Source of the DNA: CAZMVY01 sp964617875
GTDB lineage: Bacteria > Planctomycetota > Phycisphaerae > UBA1845 > PWPN01
NCBI GenBank assembly: GCA_964617875.1
Contig: CAZUAI010000092.1
Location: forward strand, 1 to 22,101
DNA length: 22,101 nt
Reading direction: 5' to 3'
The notes below the pieces were generated by a model, which was given only the letters and a program-made list of their open reading frames with translations, did no database searches and was not told the DNA's origin. The first letter of the stretch is position 1, and the number at the start of each line of letters is the position of its first letter. The position numbers and the translations under genes are program-made. This document shows positions 15,332 through 22,101 of this stretch, piece by piece.

Positions 15332-16618
15332 TCACGTTTCCAGGGTTCCGCGCGTTGCGGGGCACAACGCCCGAGTCAACTGCGCGGCGCGTTCCATAAG
15401 CAGTTCCAGCGCGCCGGCCTGCGGGCGGAAGTTGTTGTAGAACAGGTGCGCGATCTCGACTTCGTAACCGCCCTCCCCGTACGCCTCGCGCGTCGGGAGG
15501 TAGCCCATGTCGCCGTTCGCGTAGCCGACGACGTACACGAGCCGTCCCGTTCGCTCTCGCACCGCGTCGGCGAAGCGGGAGAACACCTCCGCGTTTACGC
15601 CCAGGAACGCCGCGTCGCCGAAGCACACCGCGAACAACTCCGCGTCGCGATGATTCCGCGCCCGCCCCGACCGCACCGCCTCGACCATCGTGCGCCGCCA
15701 GCCCTCGACGGCCCGACGGAACGTGTCGCCCCATTCGGCCAGCGAAGCGTTGTCCTGCGCGACGTGCTTCGCGTACGCCTCGATCTCCGATTCGTCCATC
15801 GCATCCAGCGGCAGCGGGATCGTCTCCGATGCCGTACGGAGGGCGGCGCCCGGCACGATCGGCGCGGACGCGAGCCGGCCGGCGACCGCATCCGCCACCT
15901 GCCGGCCCCAGGCGACCACCTGCGGGAACGGAACATTCTCCGCCGGCGGGTTCAGATTCCCGCACGCTCCGTTCGTTGCCAGGACGACCGGCCGCCCCGG
16001 CAGTCGTTCGGACAGCGACAGGGCGAGCTGCCCGGGGATGTCGGCGCTGATCATCCGGTTGATCGGTCCCAGCGCCACCGCGTGCATCGCATAATTGACG
16101 ATCACGGCCGCGAACGTGCCGTCGCACCGGCGGAGGCCGACGCCGGCGACACGCGGGTCGGTGTGGCTCTCGGCCTTCCGGCGGCGATCCACCGCCAGGT
16201 CGCAGCGGCCCTCGACAATCACGACATCGCACGGTTCCGTACGAGCCATCGCCCGCTCGGCCGCCTCGATGATGCACATGCGCAGCCGCTCGACGTACGG
16301 CGGATCGTACGCCCCGGCCTCCTGGATCCGGATGGTGCCCGGCCCGGAGTGCGTGTGTGTCGCGGAGACGATTACCTGCCGCTCGGACAGGGCGGCCCGC
16401 TCGTGTGCCCACCGTCGCACGTCGATGACAAACTCGCGTTCCACGCCGATCAGATCCGCATGGATCCACAACAGCCGCTCATTCCCATCGACAAGATACA
16501 GTGCCCTGGCGAACAGCGGATCGAGAATCCCGACCGAGGGCTGCACCCGCCGCGCAAACCCCGACAGCTCACACCCTACCTCCGGCGTGATCTCGATCTG
16601 CGAAGCACCAGTAATCAT
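15332..16618 (-). CDS. Neutral-ceramidase-like metalloprotein lacking the nucleophile serine (428 aa)
   Basis: ATG 16618 starts MITGASQIEITPEVGCELSG, a typical ceramidase-family N-terminus; upstream frame to 16738 runs through repeats and is excluded. The zinc-site motifs of neutral/alkaline non-lysosomal ceramidases are visible: THTHSGPG (87-94), NYAMHAV with His179, GVNAEVF with Glu344 (cf. GEF) and GYLPTREAY with Tyr373. The active-site stretch that reads NxGDVSPN in true ceramidases is NGACGNLNPP (216-225), so the serine nucleophile position holds asparagine. Length is close to the N-terminal catalytic domain alone, without the C-terminal Ig-like domain. No signal peptide is seen, unlike secreted ceramidases. 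The enzyme is therefore likely a zinc hydrolase on a different amide or ester; the substrate is unknown. It sits between GH84-like and GH123-like genes. Confidence 0.85.
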   Translation of the reverse strand: MITGASQIEITPEVGCELSGFARRVQPSVGILDPLFARALYLVDGNERLLWIHADLIGVEREFVIDVRRWAHERAALSERQVIVSATHTHSGPGTIRIQEAGAYDPPYVERLRMCIIEAAERAMARTEPCDVVIVEGRCDLAVDRRRKAESHTDPRVAGVGLRRCDGTFAAVIVNYAMHAVALGPINRMISADIPGQLALSLSERLPGRPVVLATNGACGNLNPPAENVPFPQVVAWGRQVADAVAGRLASAPIVPGAALRTASETIPLPLDAMDESEIEAYAKHVAQDNASLAEWGDTFRRAVEGWRRTMVEAVRSGRARNHRDAELFAVCFGDAAFLGVNAEVFSRFADAVRERTGRLVYVVGYANGDMGYLPTREAYGEGGYEVEIAHLFYNNFRPQAGALELLMERAAQLTRALCPATRGTLET

Positions 16619-16649
16619 GGAGGCTCTCTTGGGTTGCTCGGTTGCTGCG

Positions 16650-16720
16650 CCATCCCCGCGCCGGCGGGGGTCCCGTCTCTCGGCCACCGGGCTCTGGACC
16701 TCGGCTTTCGCGGGGACGAC
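16650..16720. repeat. REP-like palindromic element
   Basis: Two imperfect inverted arms, 16649-16673 (core CCCCGCG) and 16695-16720 (core CGCGGGG), agree at about 18 of 25 positions and flank a short loop. Translated on the minus strand it reads VVPAKAEVQSP...DPRRRGDG, closely resembling the widespread palindromic repeats whose translation reads VIPAKAGIQ...DPRLRGDD. It fills the spacer between the GH84-like and ceramidase-like genes and could form a strong mRNA hairpin. Confidence 0.65.
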
Positions 16721-16723
16721 GAC

Positions 16724-16747
16724 CTCGGTGCTCGGCACTCAGTACTC
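16724..16747 (-). repeat. Degenerate 7-bp tandem repeat (GAGTRCY)
   Basis: On the minus strand the sequence runs GAGTACT-GAGTGCC-GAGCACC-GAG, three degenerate heptamers and a partial fourth. It directly abuts the REP-like element. Such heptamer arrays occur in intergenic DNA of some planctomycetes (recollection). Confidence 0.5.
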
Positions 16748-16752
16748 TGCCT

Positions 16753-16776
16753 GTCGCTTCGTCGCTCCGTCGCCTG
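16753..16776 (-). repeat. 8-bp tandem repeat (GTCGCTYC type), three copies
   Basis: GTCGCTTC-GTCGCTCC-GTCGCCTG (16753-16776, plus-strand reading) are three consecutive octamers sharing GTCGC. They end 2 bases from the stop codon of the GH84-like gene and follow the heptamer array. Confidence 0.5.
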
Positions 16777-16778
16777 GT

Positions 16779-18554
16779 TTATGAACCATACCGCGCCGCA
16801 TACTTCTGCCGTAGAATGCCGATGTCCCGGTCCAGCGTCTTCTTCTCTTCGGCATACGTATCGGGGAACGCCTGCGCGAAGCGTTCGGCGAGTCGTTCGA
16901 GCCGCTCGATGTACGCCTTCGCCGCCTGCCGCGGGTGCGGCCCGGCCGTGATCCGTGCGTACTGTTCGTGGATCGCGTTGAACCCCGTCGCCGACTTGCC
17001 GTAGACGAGCATGCCCGCATAGGCCTCGACGAGATCCCGCAGCACCTCGCGCCGGGCCTGCCCCTCGGCGAGGTGTACGATCGCCTGCCCGATCGATCGC
17101 TCCGGATCGTACGCGAACGGGTTCCACGCGTAGTCCGCGCAGGTCAGCATCGGAAGCCGGTTCCCCTCGTTCTGCGGGCAGAGCGGGTTGCTCATATAGC
17201 CGTCGATCACCTCGCAGAGGTCCGCGTCCCGGTCCATCACCGGGCCGAGATGCATCGTCGGTTGCGCGTCATTGACGGGGTAGTTGTCCCAGAGGAACAG
17301 CCGTCGTTGCGAGATCCCCCGGAACGTGTCCGCGGCCTTGCGCGTGATGCGTCCGACGACCGCATCACCGGTCCAGAACAGGTACACGTCCTTGTCGAGT
17401 TCGCGTGCGAGCGTCTCCAGGTACGGCTTCTGTTCCTTGCCGGTTCCGTCGGCCCAGTAGTAGGTCGGGCAGAAGATCATCTGCGCGTCGGCGTCCCTGG
17501 CCCGCAGGCGCCGCGTGATCTCGTTGACCACCTTGGCCTGTGCGGCCGCGTCGATCCCCTGCGTGATGTCGTCCAGCGAGATGTTGAACCACTTCACGCC
17601 GAGTCGCTGCATCCACTCGTAGTGCTGCCACAGGGCGTCCACGTCCTCGCGCCTGCCCGAGTTGACGAACCGCCGGCTGCACAGGTTCGGGTTCATGCTG
17701 AAACAGAACTGGATCCCGTGCTTCTCGCACGCCCGGACGATTTCCTCGTAGGCCTTCTTTTTCGCTTCCGGCAGCGGCTCCCACCAGCGGTTTACCTGCG
17801 GGTCGCCCCACTTGTAGTGCTCGACGTCGCACACGCTCGTGTAGCAGTTCATCAGGAAGTTCATCTTGTACGCGGCCAGCACCGGTATCTCGGCGAGATA
17901 CTGCTCGGGCCGCCACATCCACCCCTTCGTGCCGCGCCAGCGGAAACCCGGCCGGCGGCCCTCCGCCAGGGGTTCCGGCAGGGGCCGCTTTTCGCCCGGG
18001 ATCGTGATCCAGAAGTCCTTGTGCAGGTCGCGCCGGACGACATATCGCTCCGGCCCGACGGCGCACGCGGCCACCTGGAACCACGGCGGCATCCCCGTCG
18101 TTCCCTGCTTCTCGCGGTTGGCGATCGTGAGGACGTTCTCGCCTTCCCTCAGTACGCCCGCGGGGATGGCGAACTTGTGCGTCTGCCACGCCGGGTGGCC
18201 GAACGGGTTCTTCCCTTCGAAGACCGTCTTGTCGTTGATCACGATCGCAATGGCGCAGTGCGTGTGATGGTCGTCGTCCCGCCCCCGGATGTGTACGAAC
18301 ATCGGTTCCGCCGGCGCCTGCCGCAACGTGAACGTTGCCTTCATGGTAGAGTGCGGCCCGGTGGGCGCGGCGTAGATATAGTTCACCTGCTCGCCGTCGA
18401 AAAGCGCGCCGTACAGGTCCTTGGCGCCCCCGGCAAAGTCCGCCCCCACAAAGGCCGCAGCGGCCGGCTTCGGCTCCGTGTCTGCGGCCGGCGATGCCGC
18501 CGCTGCGGTCAGCATGAGGATCAGAAGCATCGTCCCGGCCGTCGGTGTCTTCAT
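16779..18554 (-). CDS. Secreted GH84-like beta-N-acetylglucosaminidase (591 aa)
   Basis: ATG 18554 has GGGGAGG 6 bases upstream and begins a signal peptide (MKTPTAGTMLLILMLTAAAA, cleavage near residue 24). Residues about 35-165 look like a beta-sandwich carbohydrate-binding domain (TFTLRQAPAEPMFVHIRG, VLREGENVLTIAN). The catalytic barrel starts near FRWRGTKGWMW (204-214). ISLDDI (325-330) carries the adjacent aspartates 328-329 that in GH84 polarise the acetamido group and act as acid/base. WTGDAVVG (394-401) and LWDNYPVND (421-429) also match the family. The C-terminal part is helical. GH84 enzymes release N-acetylglucosamine from glycans or O-GlcNAc proteins by substrate-assisted catalysis. 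It follows the MoxR gene by 74 bases. An exact substrate cannot be read from sequence. Confidence 0.87.
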   Translation of the reverse strand: MKTPTAGTMLLILMLTAAAASPAADTEPKPAAAAFVGADFAGGAKDLYGALFDGEQVNYIYAAPTGPHSTMKATFTLRQAPAEPMFVHIRGRDDDHHTHCAIAIVINDKTVFEGKNPFGHPAWQTHKFAIPAGVLREGENVLTIANREKQGTTGMPPWFQVAACAVGPERYVVRRDLHKDFWITIPGEKRPLPEPLAEGRRPGFRWRGTKGWMWRPEQYLAEIPVLAAYKMNFLMNCYTSVCDVEHYKWGDPQVNRWWEPLPEAKKKAYEEIVRACEKHGIQFCFSMNPNLCSRRFVNSGRREDVDALWQHYEWMQRLGVKWFNISLDDITQGIDAAAQAKVVNEITRRLRARDADAQMIFCPTYYWADGTGKEQKPYLETLARELDKDVYLFWTGDAVVGRITRKAADTFRGISQRRLFLWDNYPVNDAQPTMHLGPVMDRDADLCEVIDGYMSNPLCPQNEGNRLPMLTCADYAWNPFAYDPERSIGQAIVHLAEGQARREVLRDLVEAYAGMLVYGKSATGFNAIHEQYARITAGPHPRQAAKAYIERLERLAERFAQAFPDTYAEEKKTLDRDIGILRQKYAARYGS

Positions 18555-18628
18555 ATCGGGCCTCCCCGCTTCCCGTCTCTCCGCGATCGCACTGTCCTGC
18601 TTTGTGTCGCCCCCCTGGCGACCTGCCC

Positions 18629-19642
18629 TCATTCGTAAGTCGGTTCGCTCACGTGCTCGACGAGATATCGCGCAATGTCCGCTGCCGTGATCCCATCGCC
18701 CGTGGCCGCATAGCTCGGGATGATCCGGTGACGCAGCACGGCCAGCGCCACCGCGCGGACGTCATCGAGCGACGGCGCCGGACGTCCATCCATCGCCGCC
18801 CGCGCCTTGGCGCCAAGCACGAGGTACTGCGACGCCCGCGGGCCCGCGCCCCATTCGACGTATTGCCGCACGTAGTCGTCGGATGTCGTCGCCGGGCGGG
18901 ACGCACGGGCGAGCGCCGAGGCATAGCGGATCACGTGCCGGCTTGCCGGCACGCGCCGCACGAGCTGCTGGCACGCGATCATCCGCTCGCGTGAAAGAAC
19001 CCGTTCCACCGCGTGCGACAGCGGGGCGGTCGTCCGCTCGACGATCTCCTCTTCCTCGGCCTCGGCAGGGTAGTCAATCCACAGGCTCAACATGAACCGG
19101 TCAAGTTGTGCCTCGGGCAGGGGATACGTCCCTTCCTGCTCGATGGGATTCTGCGTCGCGACGACGACGAACGGGCGCTCCAGCCTGTACGGCACGCCCG
19201 CGCTCGTCACGTGGTATTCCTGCATGGCTTCGAGCAGAGCCGACTGCGTCTTCGGCGGCGCCCGGTTGATCTCGTCGGCCAGCACGATATTCGCGAACAC
19301 CGGCCCGTGGATGAATCGCAGCTCACGGCGGCCGGTCGCGCGGTCTTCCTGGATCAGCTCGGTGCCGATGATGTCCGACGGCATCATGTCCGGCGTGAAC
19401 TGGATCCGCTTGAACCGCCAGTCGAGGATCTCGGCGAGCGTCTTGACGAGCAGCGTCTTCGCCAGCCCCGGCACGCCGACGATGAGGACGTGCCCTTCGC
19501 ACAGCATCGCCGTCAGCAGGTCGCGCACGATTGCCTGCTGGCCGACGATGACCTTCCCGATCTCGGTCGCAAGACGGGTACTGACCTCGCAGACTTCCGC
19601 GAGAAGGGCGAGGTCCTCGTTTACCGGGCCGTCATCGCGCAT
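18629..19642 (-). CDS. MoxR-family AAA+ ATPase (337 aa)
   Basis: This is a MoxR-type AAA+ chaperone ATPase that uses ATP to mature or assemble partner proteins, often VWA-domain proteins. ATG 19642 is preferred: AGGGA lies 8 bases upstream, and the predicted transcription start near 19672 leaves the GTG at 19675 outside the transcript. Walker A is GVPGLAKT (56-63), Walker B VLADEINR (120-127), sensor 1 ATQNP (162-166), and LDRFML (180-185) follows; the helical lid covers the C-terminal third. MoxR genes usually stand before DUF58, VWA and transglutaminase-like genes; none of these is present downstream, where the GH84-like gene follows after 74 bases. It is the first gene of the five-gene minus-strand block. 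Whether it serves the secreted enzymes is unknown. Confidence 0.92.
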   Translation of the reverse strand: MRDDGPVNEDLALLAEVCEVSTRLATEIGKVIVGQQAIVRDLLTAMLCEGHVLIVGVPGLAKTLLVKTLAEILDWRFKRIQFTPDMMPSDIIGTELIQEDRATGRRELRFIHGPVFANIVLADEINRAPPKTQSALLEAMQEYHVTSAGVPYRLERPFVVVATQNPIEQEGTYPLPEAQLDRFMLSLWIDYPAEAEEEEIVERTTAPLSHAVERVLSRERMIACQQLVRRVPASRHVIRYASALARASRPATTSDDYVRQYVEWGAGPRASQYLVLGAKARAAMDGRPAPSLDDVRAVALAVLRHRIIPSYAATGDGITAADIARYLVEHVSEPTYE

Positions 19643-19678
19643 CGCCAGCGTCCCTGCATACGTTAAAGACGACACGAG

Positions 19679-19706
19679 CTTATGCGACGCCGCGCATCCG
19701 CGTCAA
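19679..19706 (-). promoter_or_regulatory. Promoter of the MoxR gene and minus-strand block
   Basis: Read on the minus strand: TTGACG (-35, 19706-19701, 5 of 6), a 16-base spacer and CATAAG (-10, 19684-19679, 4 of 6). Transcription would begin near 19672, 30 bases before ATG 19642. Short inverted arms GACGC/GCGTC lie between and across the boxes. Confidence 0.5.
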
Positions 19707-19754
19707 ACAGACCGCGTGCGGCGTTTTCGCCTTCTCGCTTTGGAGCAAGGGTGG

Positions 19755-19774
19755 CCCATCGCTTCAGCGGTGGG
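19755..19774. other. 8-bp hairpin in the spacer upstream of MoxR
   Basis: CCCATCGC (19755-19762) pairs with GCGGTGGG (19767-19774), one G-T pair, around TTCA. CCCACCGCTGAAGCGGTGGG-type hairpins recur in planctomycete intergenic DNA (recollection). It has no T run. Confidence 0.45.
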
Positions 19775-19808
19775 GGCGCGAATTGAACACGTGCCCTGGT
19801 TCGTCCGA

Positions 19809-19848
19809 GCCGTGGAGGGCGCGATCCCCTCCTTGTAGGCACCACGGC
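19809..19848. other. Nested hairpin in the spacer upstream of MoxR
   Basis: GCCGTGG (19809-19815) pairs with CCACGGC (19842-19848). Inside, GGAGGG (19814-19819) can pair with CCCTCC (19827-19832), sharing two bases with the outer stem, so the two stems are partly alternative. Confidence 0.4.
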
Positions 19849-19885
19849 AGGGGCGAAGGTCGTGCGGCCCCACAGCCCCCGAGCA

Positions 19886-19922
19886 GCGGTTCTTCGAACC
19901 GCGGTCCCGCCCCGAAGGGGCG
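19886..19922 (-). terminator. Twin hairpins downstream of the NxxGxxAF gene
   Basis: On the minus strand, CGCCCC-TTC-GGGGCG (19922-19908) is followed by GCGGTTC-GAA-GAACCGC (19902-19886), both perfect. They begin 22 bases after the stop of the minus-strand gene at 19944. No T run follows, but position and stability suit transcript ending. Confidence 0.5.
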
Positions 19923-19943
19923 CGCCCGTCATCAGCGCGGGGT

Positions 19944-21547
19944 TCAGCCTCGGCGGCGGCGAGCCCACGGCAGGACGGCCGCGAGGCCGAGCAGCAGGGG
20001 GGTCGCCGGTTCGGGGATGGTCACGAGGTAGATCGCGGTCTGGTCGTCCTCGGTGTCCTGGATGCCGTCGGGGCCGGCGAGTATGACGAAGATGGACACC
20101 TGGCCGAGGTTGTTCGGCTCGCTGGCGATGAAGTCGCTGACGAGTTGGCCGTCGAACATCCCGTCCTGCTGCATGAACAGCGTCGGTTTCCCGTTGTGGA
20201 TGAACCAGAGGGCCAATGGGTTCCGCGGGGCGTCGGGGCCGTAGACCTGGCCCTCAAAGACGATTCGCCCAGATCGTTGATCCCGAGCGTGTAGTCCTGG
20301 AAGCTGGTGAAGATCGTCTCCGGCGCGAACCCCGGCGCGTGCTGGCCGAGCCGGGCGAGGAGCGTCTTCGTGCCGTTGTCGTCGAGCCAGACGGACTCGG
20401 TGCCCTGGCCGGTCGCCCCTGGGCCGCGGAGGGCACTCTTGAAAACGGTCTCGCCCTTCGCGTTGAAGGCCGGGGCCACGTTCTCGGGGCCACGGAAGAA
20501 CATGCCGTCTCCGGCCTGCGGGGCGGGGTCGCCCGCGCGGCTGACAAGCCGCAGTTCGCCCGATGCCTCGGACCAGATGGCGGTGGCGGTGTCCGGCGTC
20601 ACGCCCGGCCCGGTCAGGATGTTTCGCATGCTGACGAGCCCATCGCTTCTGACGCGGATCGTGCCCGGTCCGTAGAGATCCTGCACGAACGCGCCAGCGC
20701 CCGTTCCCGGTGCCGGGTCGCCCTCGCGGAGCAGGACCTTCAGTTGCCCATCGCGTTCGGCGAAGAGGGCGGTGTCATTCGCCGAGGTCACGTCGGGGCC
20801 CGCCATTCTGCTTCCGAAGACGATGCGGTCGTCCGGGGTAATCGCCTCGACGCGAGGGATGCCCAAGGTCGCGCCGGTGACCGGCGCAGGGGCGGGCGCG
20901 GTGCCGTCGTAGAGGCGGGTCAGCGTCCCCCCCCGGTCGCTCCAGATGCCGTATTGCGTGTCCGAAGTGCCGCTGGGCCCGACGCCCGCCGAAAACGCCG
21001 CGTGACCGCTCTCGCTCAACTTGAGTGTGGATGCCCACCGCCGGAACACGAGGCCGCCCGTGCCCGGTGCTGCCAAGCCCGCCGTCGCGAGCAACTGGAG
21101 TCCCGGACGGGAGACCCAGGAGGCCATGTACCTCGCAGGGCCGTCGAAGGCGACATCACCGGAGGCGTTGACGGCGCGGGGGAGAAAGATGTTCGAGAAG
21201 GTCGCGGGCGGCTCTACGCCGGGTGCCGGGTCACCAAGGCGGGCGACGGCGGCAAGACCCCCGCCCCGGAGTGTGTAGAGCACTTCGTCGCTTGCGCCGG
21301 GCACTACGCCAGGTCCTTCCAGCAACGCGCTGAACGCGATCCCGCCGTAGAGACCGAGTTTGGCTATGCCCGTGCCGGTGAGCGTGACGCCCGGCGGCAT
21401 CCCCGGCGCCGGATCGCCCGCGATCGCGAGGCGCCGGACATCAAAGCCGTTGTGACCGAACTCATGGAACTGGGCGTCGGCCGTACCGACGACCGAGACG
21501 GTCACCGCGAGAGCCGCCGCCGCGAAACGCAGTTTCCCTGTCCCCAT
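19944..21547 (-). CDS. Secreted NxxGxxAF-repeat PEP-CTERM protein, interrupted by a 1-nt frameshift
   Basis: ATG 21547 has GGAGGT 5 bases upstream and a signal peptide ending near GTADAQ. The body is a series of repeats with an NxxGxxAF-type core (VNASGDVAFDGP, LSESGHAAFSAG, FNAKGETVFKSA) alternating with G-D-P-A-P-G motifs, as in 'choice-of-anchor tandem repeat NxxGxxAF' proteins. After GINDLG the frame is lost at a GGG run (20268-20270). One base later the correct continuation reads RIVFEGQVYGPDAPRN and runs to a PEP-CTERM tail (IPEPATPLLLGLAAVLPWARRRRG). Restoring one G gives an uninterrupted 534-residue protein. This is either a recent pseudogene, phase variation at a G run, or a sequencing error. 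As read, the protein would lose its last repeat and its surface anchor. Function is unknown, probably surface-associated. Confidence 0.82.
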
Positions 21548-21579
21548 TGGGCACCTCCACAAGAGCGTCCTACCCACGC

Positions 21580-21608
21580 ATTAGCCGCCAAAGGATGCCG
21601 CTTGTCAA
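21580..21608 (-). promoter_or_regulatory. Promoter of the NxxGxxAF gene
   Basis: On the minus strand, TTGACA (21608-21603, perfect -35) is followed by a 17-base spacer and GCTAAT (21585-21580, 4 of 6 -10). The start would fall about 30 bases before ATG 21547. It is back to back with the plus-strand promoter at 21646. Confidence 0.55.
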
Positions 21609-21645
21609 CGGCCTCAATGTTGCAATTCAGTTTTTTGTTTTGCGC

Positions 21646-21673
21646 TTTACATGCGTTGCCATTGCGGTATACT
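21646..21673 (+). promoter_or_regulatory. Promoter of the short dockerin-like gene
   Basis: TTTACA (21646-21651, 5 of 6), a 16-base spacer and TATACT (21668-21673, 5 of 6) form a good sigma70 promoter. The leader to ATG 21724 is about 45 bases. An AT-rich tract (TTTTTTGTTTT, 21631-21641) upstream could act as an UP element. Confidence 0.65.
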
Positions 21674-21723
21674 GGCTCGCAAAGTCGCAGCCAAACCAGG
21701 GGAAATGCGATAAGGAGAGTCCC

Positions 21724-22084
21724 ATGTGCAAGAAGAACCCCGTCTCACGTCGTGGCCTTGTGGCATACGCAGGAATCCTCGCGGTCTTGGCCGCGTCGCC
21801 GCCGGGGATGGCAGACCCCGTTGCCCAGACCGGCTGGTCCCTCATGAACTCCGGGCCGATCGACAGCGGCGAGCCGATGGGACGCCGCAACCATCAAGCC
21901 GGCGATCAACCCGCCACCGCCACCCGCGAGCTATCGGGACGCGGATTTCGACGGGGACTACGATGTGGACCTTCTGGACTATAGCGGGTTCGGGAAGTGC
22001 CTCAGCGGGACGAACCAGCCGCTCCCGGCGGCCTGCACGGTGGACGGGGTGCATCCTAAGTTCGGTGGCGCCCTGGAAGAATAG
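21724..22084 (+). CDS. Short secreted dockerin-like protein, frame-shifted (119 aa if corrected)
   Basis: ATG 21724 has AAGGAG (21712-21717) 6 bases upstream and a promoter at 21646-21673, so this is a well-supported start. The N-terminus MCKKNPVSRRGLVAYAGILA is a signal peptide with cleavage near GMA-DP. As sequenced, the frame runs into non-protein-like sequence after SGEPM and stops at 21984. Removing one G from the GGG at 21879-21881 restores a frame to TAG 22084 that reads DAATIKPAINPPPPPASYRD and a calcium-loop repeat DADFDGDYDVDLLDY with SGFGKCLSG. This resembles the tail of the large protein ending at 11141, but with only one repeat. The result is a bare signal peptide, proline linker and dockerin-like unit. 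Either a true frameshift or a homopolymer error; the ending EE and stop are in the window. Confidence 0.7.
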
Positions 22085-22101
22085 CAGTTATACTTCGCGC
22101 A

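Noticed and set aside
15165..16469. Upstream extension of the GH123-like frame to 1018 codons
   Set aside because: It overlaps the well-supported ceramidase-like gene, has low-complexity Arg/Gly composition, and the GTG at 15164 has both a ribosome binding site and a signal peptide.
16619..16738. N-terminal extension of the ceramidase-like protein reading VVPAKAEVQSP
   Set aside because: It is the translation of the REP-like repeat; the family N-terminus starts at the ATG at 16618.
1..22101. CRISPR array, insertion sequence or transposase, rRNA
   Set aside because: No regularly spaced repeats of CRISPR type, no transposase-like protein and no rRNA-like stretch were seen on either strand.

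Overview
The window looks like a chromosomal piece of a GC-rich member of the Planctomycetota, probably near the Phycisphaerae. The evidence is the combination of secreted proteins with PEP-CTERM sorting tails, proteins ending in aspartate-rich dockerin-like repeats (DxDxDxDxxDF), a TAT-exported Gfo/Idh/MocA protein, DUF4091 and GH84 glycosidase-like proteins, a MoxR ATPase and an LptF/LptG permease pair. No phylogenetic marker is present, so the assignment is inference.

Layout. Positions 1-650 hold the end of a low-complexity reading frame, two strong hairpins, a sigma70-like promoter and the 3' half of a tRNA-Val(CAC) gene. Such a truncated tRNA is typical of the edge of an integrated element. 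Positions 1.0-3.3 kb are poor and partly decayed: one conserved protein of unknown function on the minus strand, a possible frame-shifted tail after it, the C-terminal remnant of a WYL-domain regulator, and inverted repeats. From 3.3 to 6.1 kb two LptF/LptG-family permeases lie in tandem on the plus strand; the first has an unusually large periplasmic domain. From 6.25 to 11.24 kb a near-consensus promoter with palindromes in and beside it, a long structured leader and two large secreted HAF-repeat-type proteins follow one another. The first ends in PEP-CTERM and the second in a dockerin-like module, and each is followed by a strong hairpin. A TAT-exported Gfo/Idh/MocA oxidoreductase lies at 11.5-12.9 kb and converges with the next block.

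From 19.7 down to 12.9 kb five genes run on the minus strand: MoxR ATPase, GH84-like N-acetylglucosaminidase, neutral-ceramidase-like metalloprotein, GH123-like/DUF4091 secreted glycosidase, and a small membrane-anchored protein whose start overlaps the preceding stop. This is the most interesting block. It pairs two hexosaminidase-type folds with a ceramidase fold, suggesting turnover of amino-sugar-bearing glycans or glycolipids. The ceramidase-like protein lacks the serine expected in the ceramidase active site. One spacer in this block is packed with three different repeat types.

The right end (19.7-22.1 kb) has a hairpin-rich intergenic stretch, then a pair of divergently transcribed secreted-protein genes. 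One is a NxxGxxAF-repeat PEP-CTERM protein and the other a short signal-peptide plus dockerin-like protein. Each carries an apparent single-base frameshift in a G run. These could be real mutations, but two independent G-run indels within 2 kb also fit homopolymer sequencing error.
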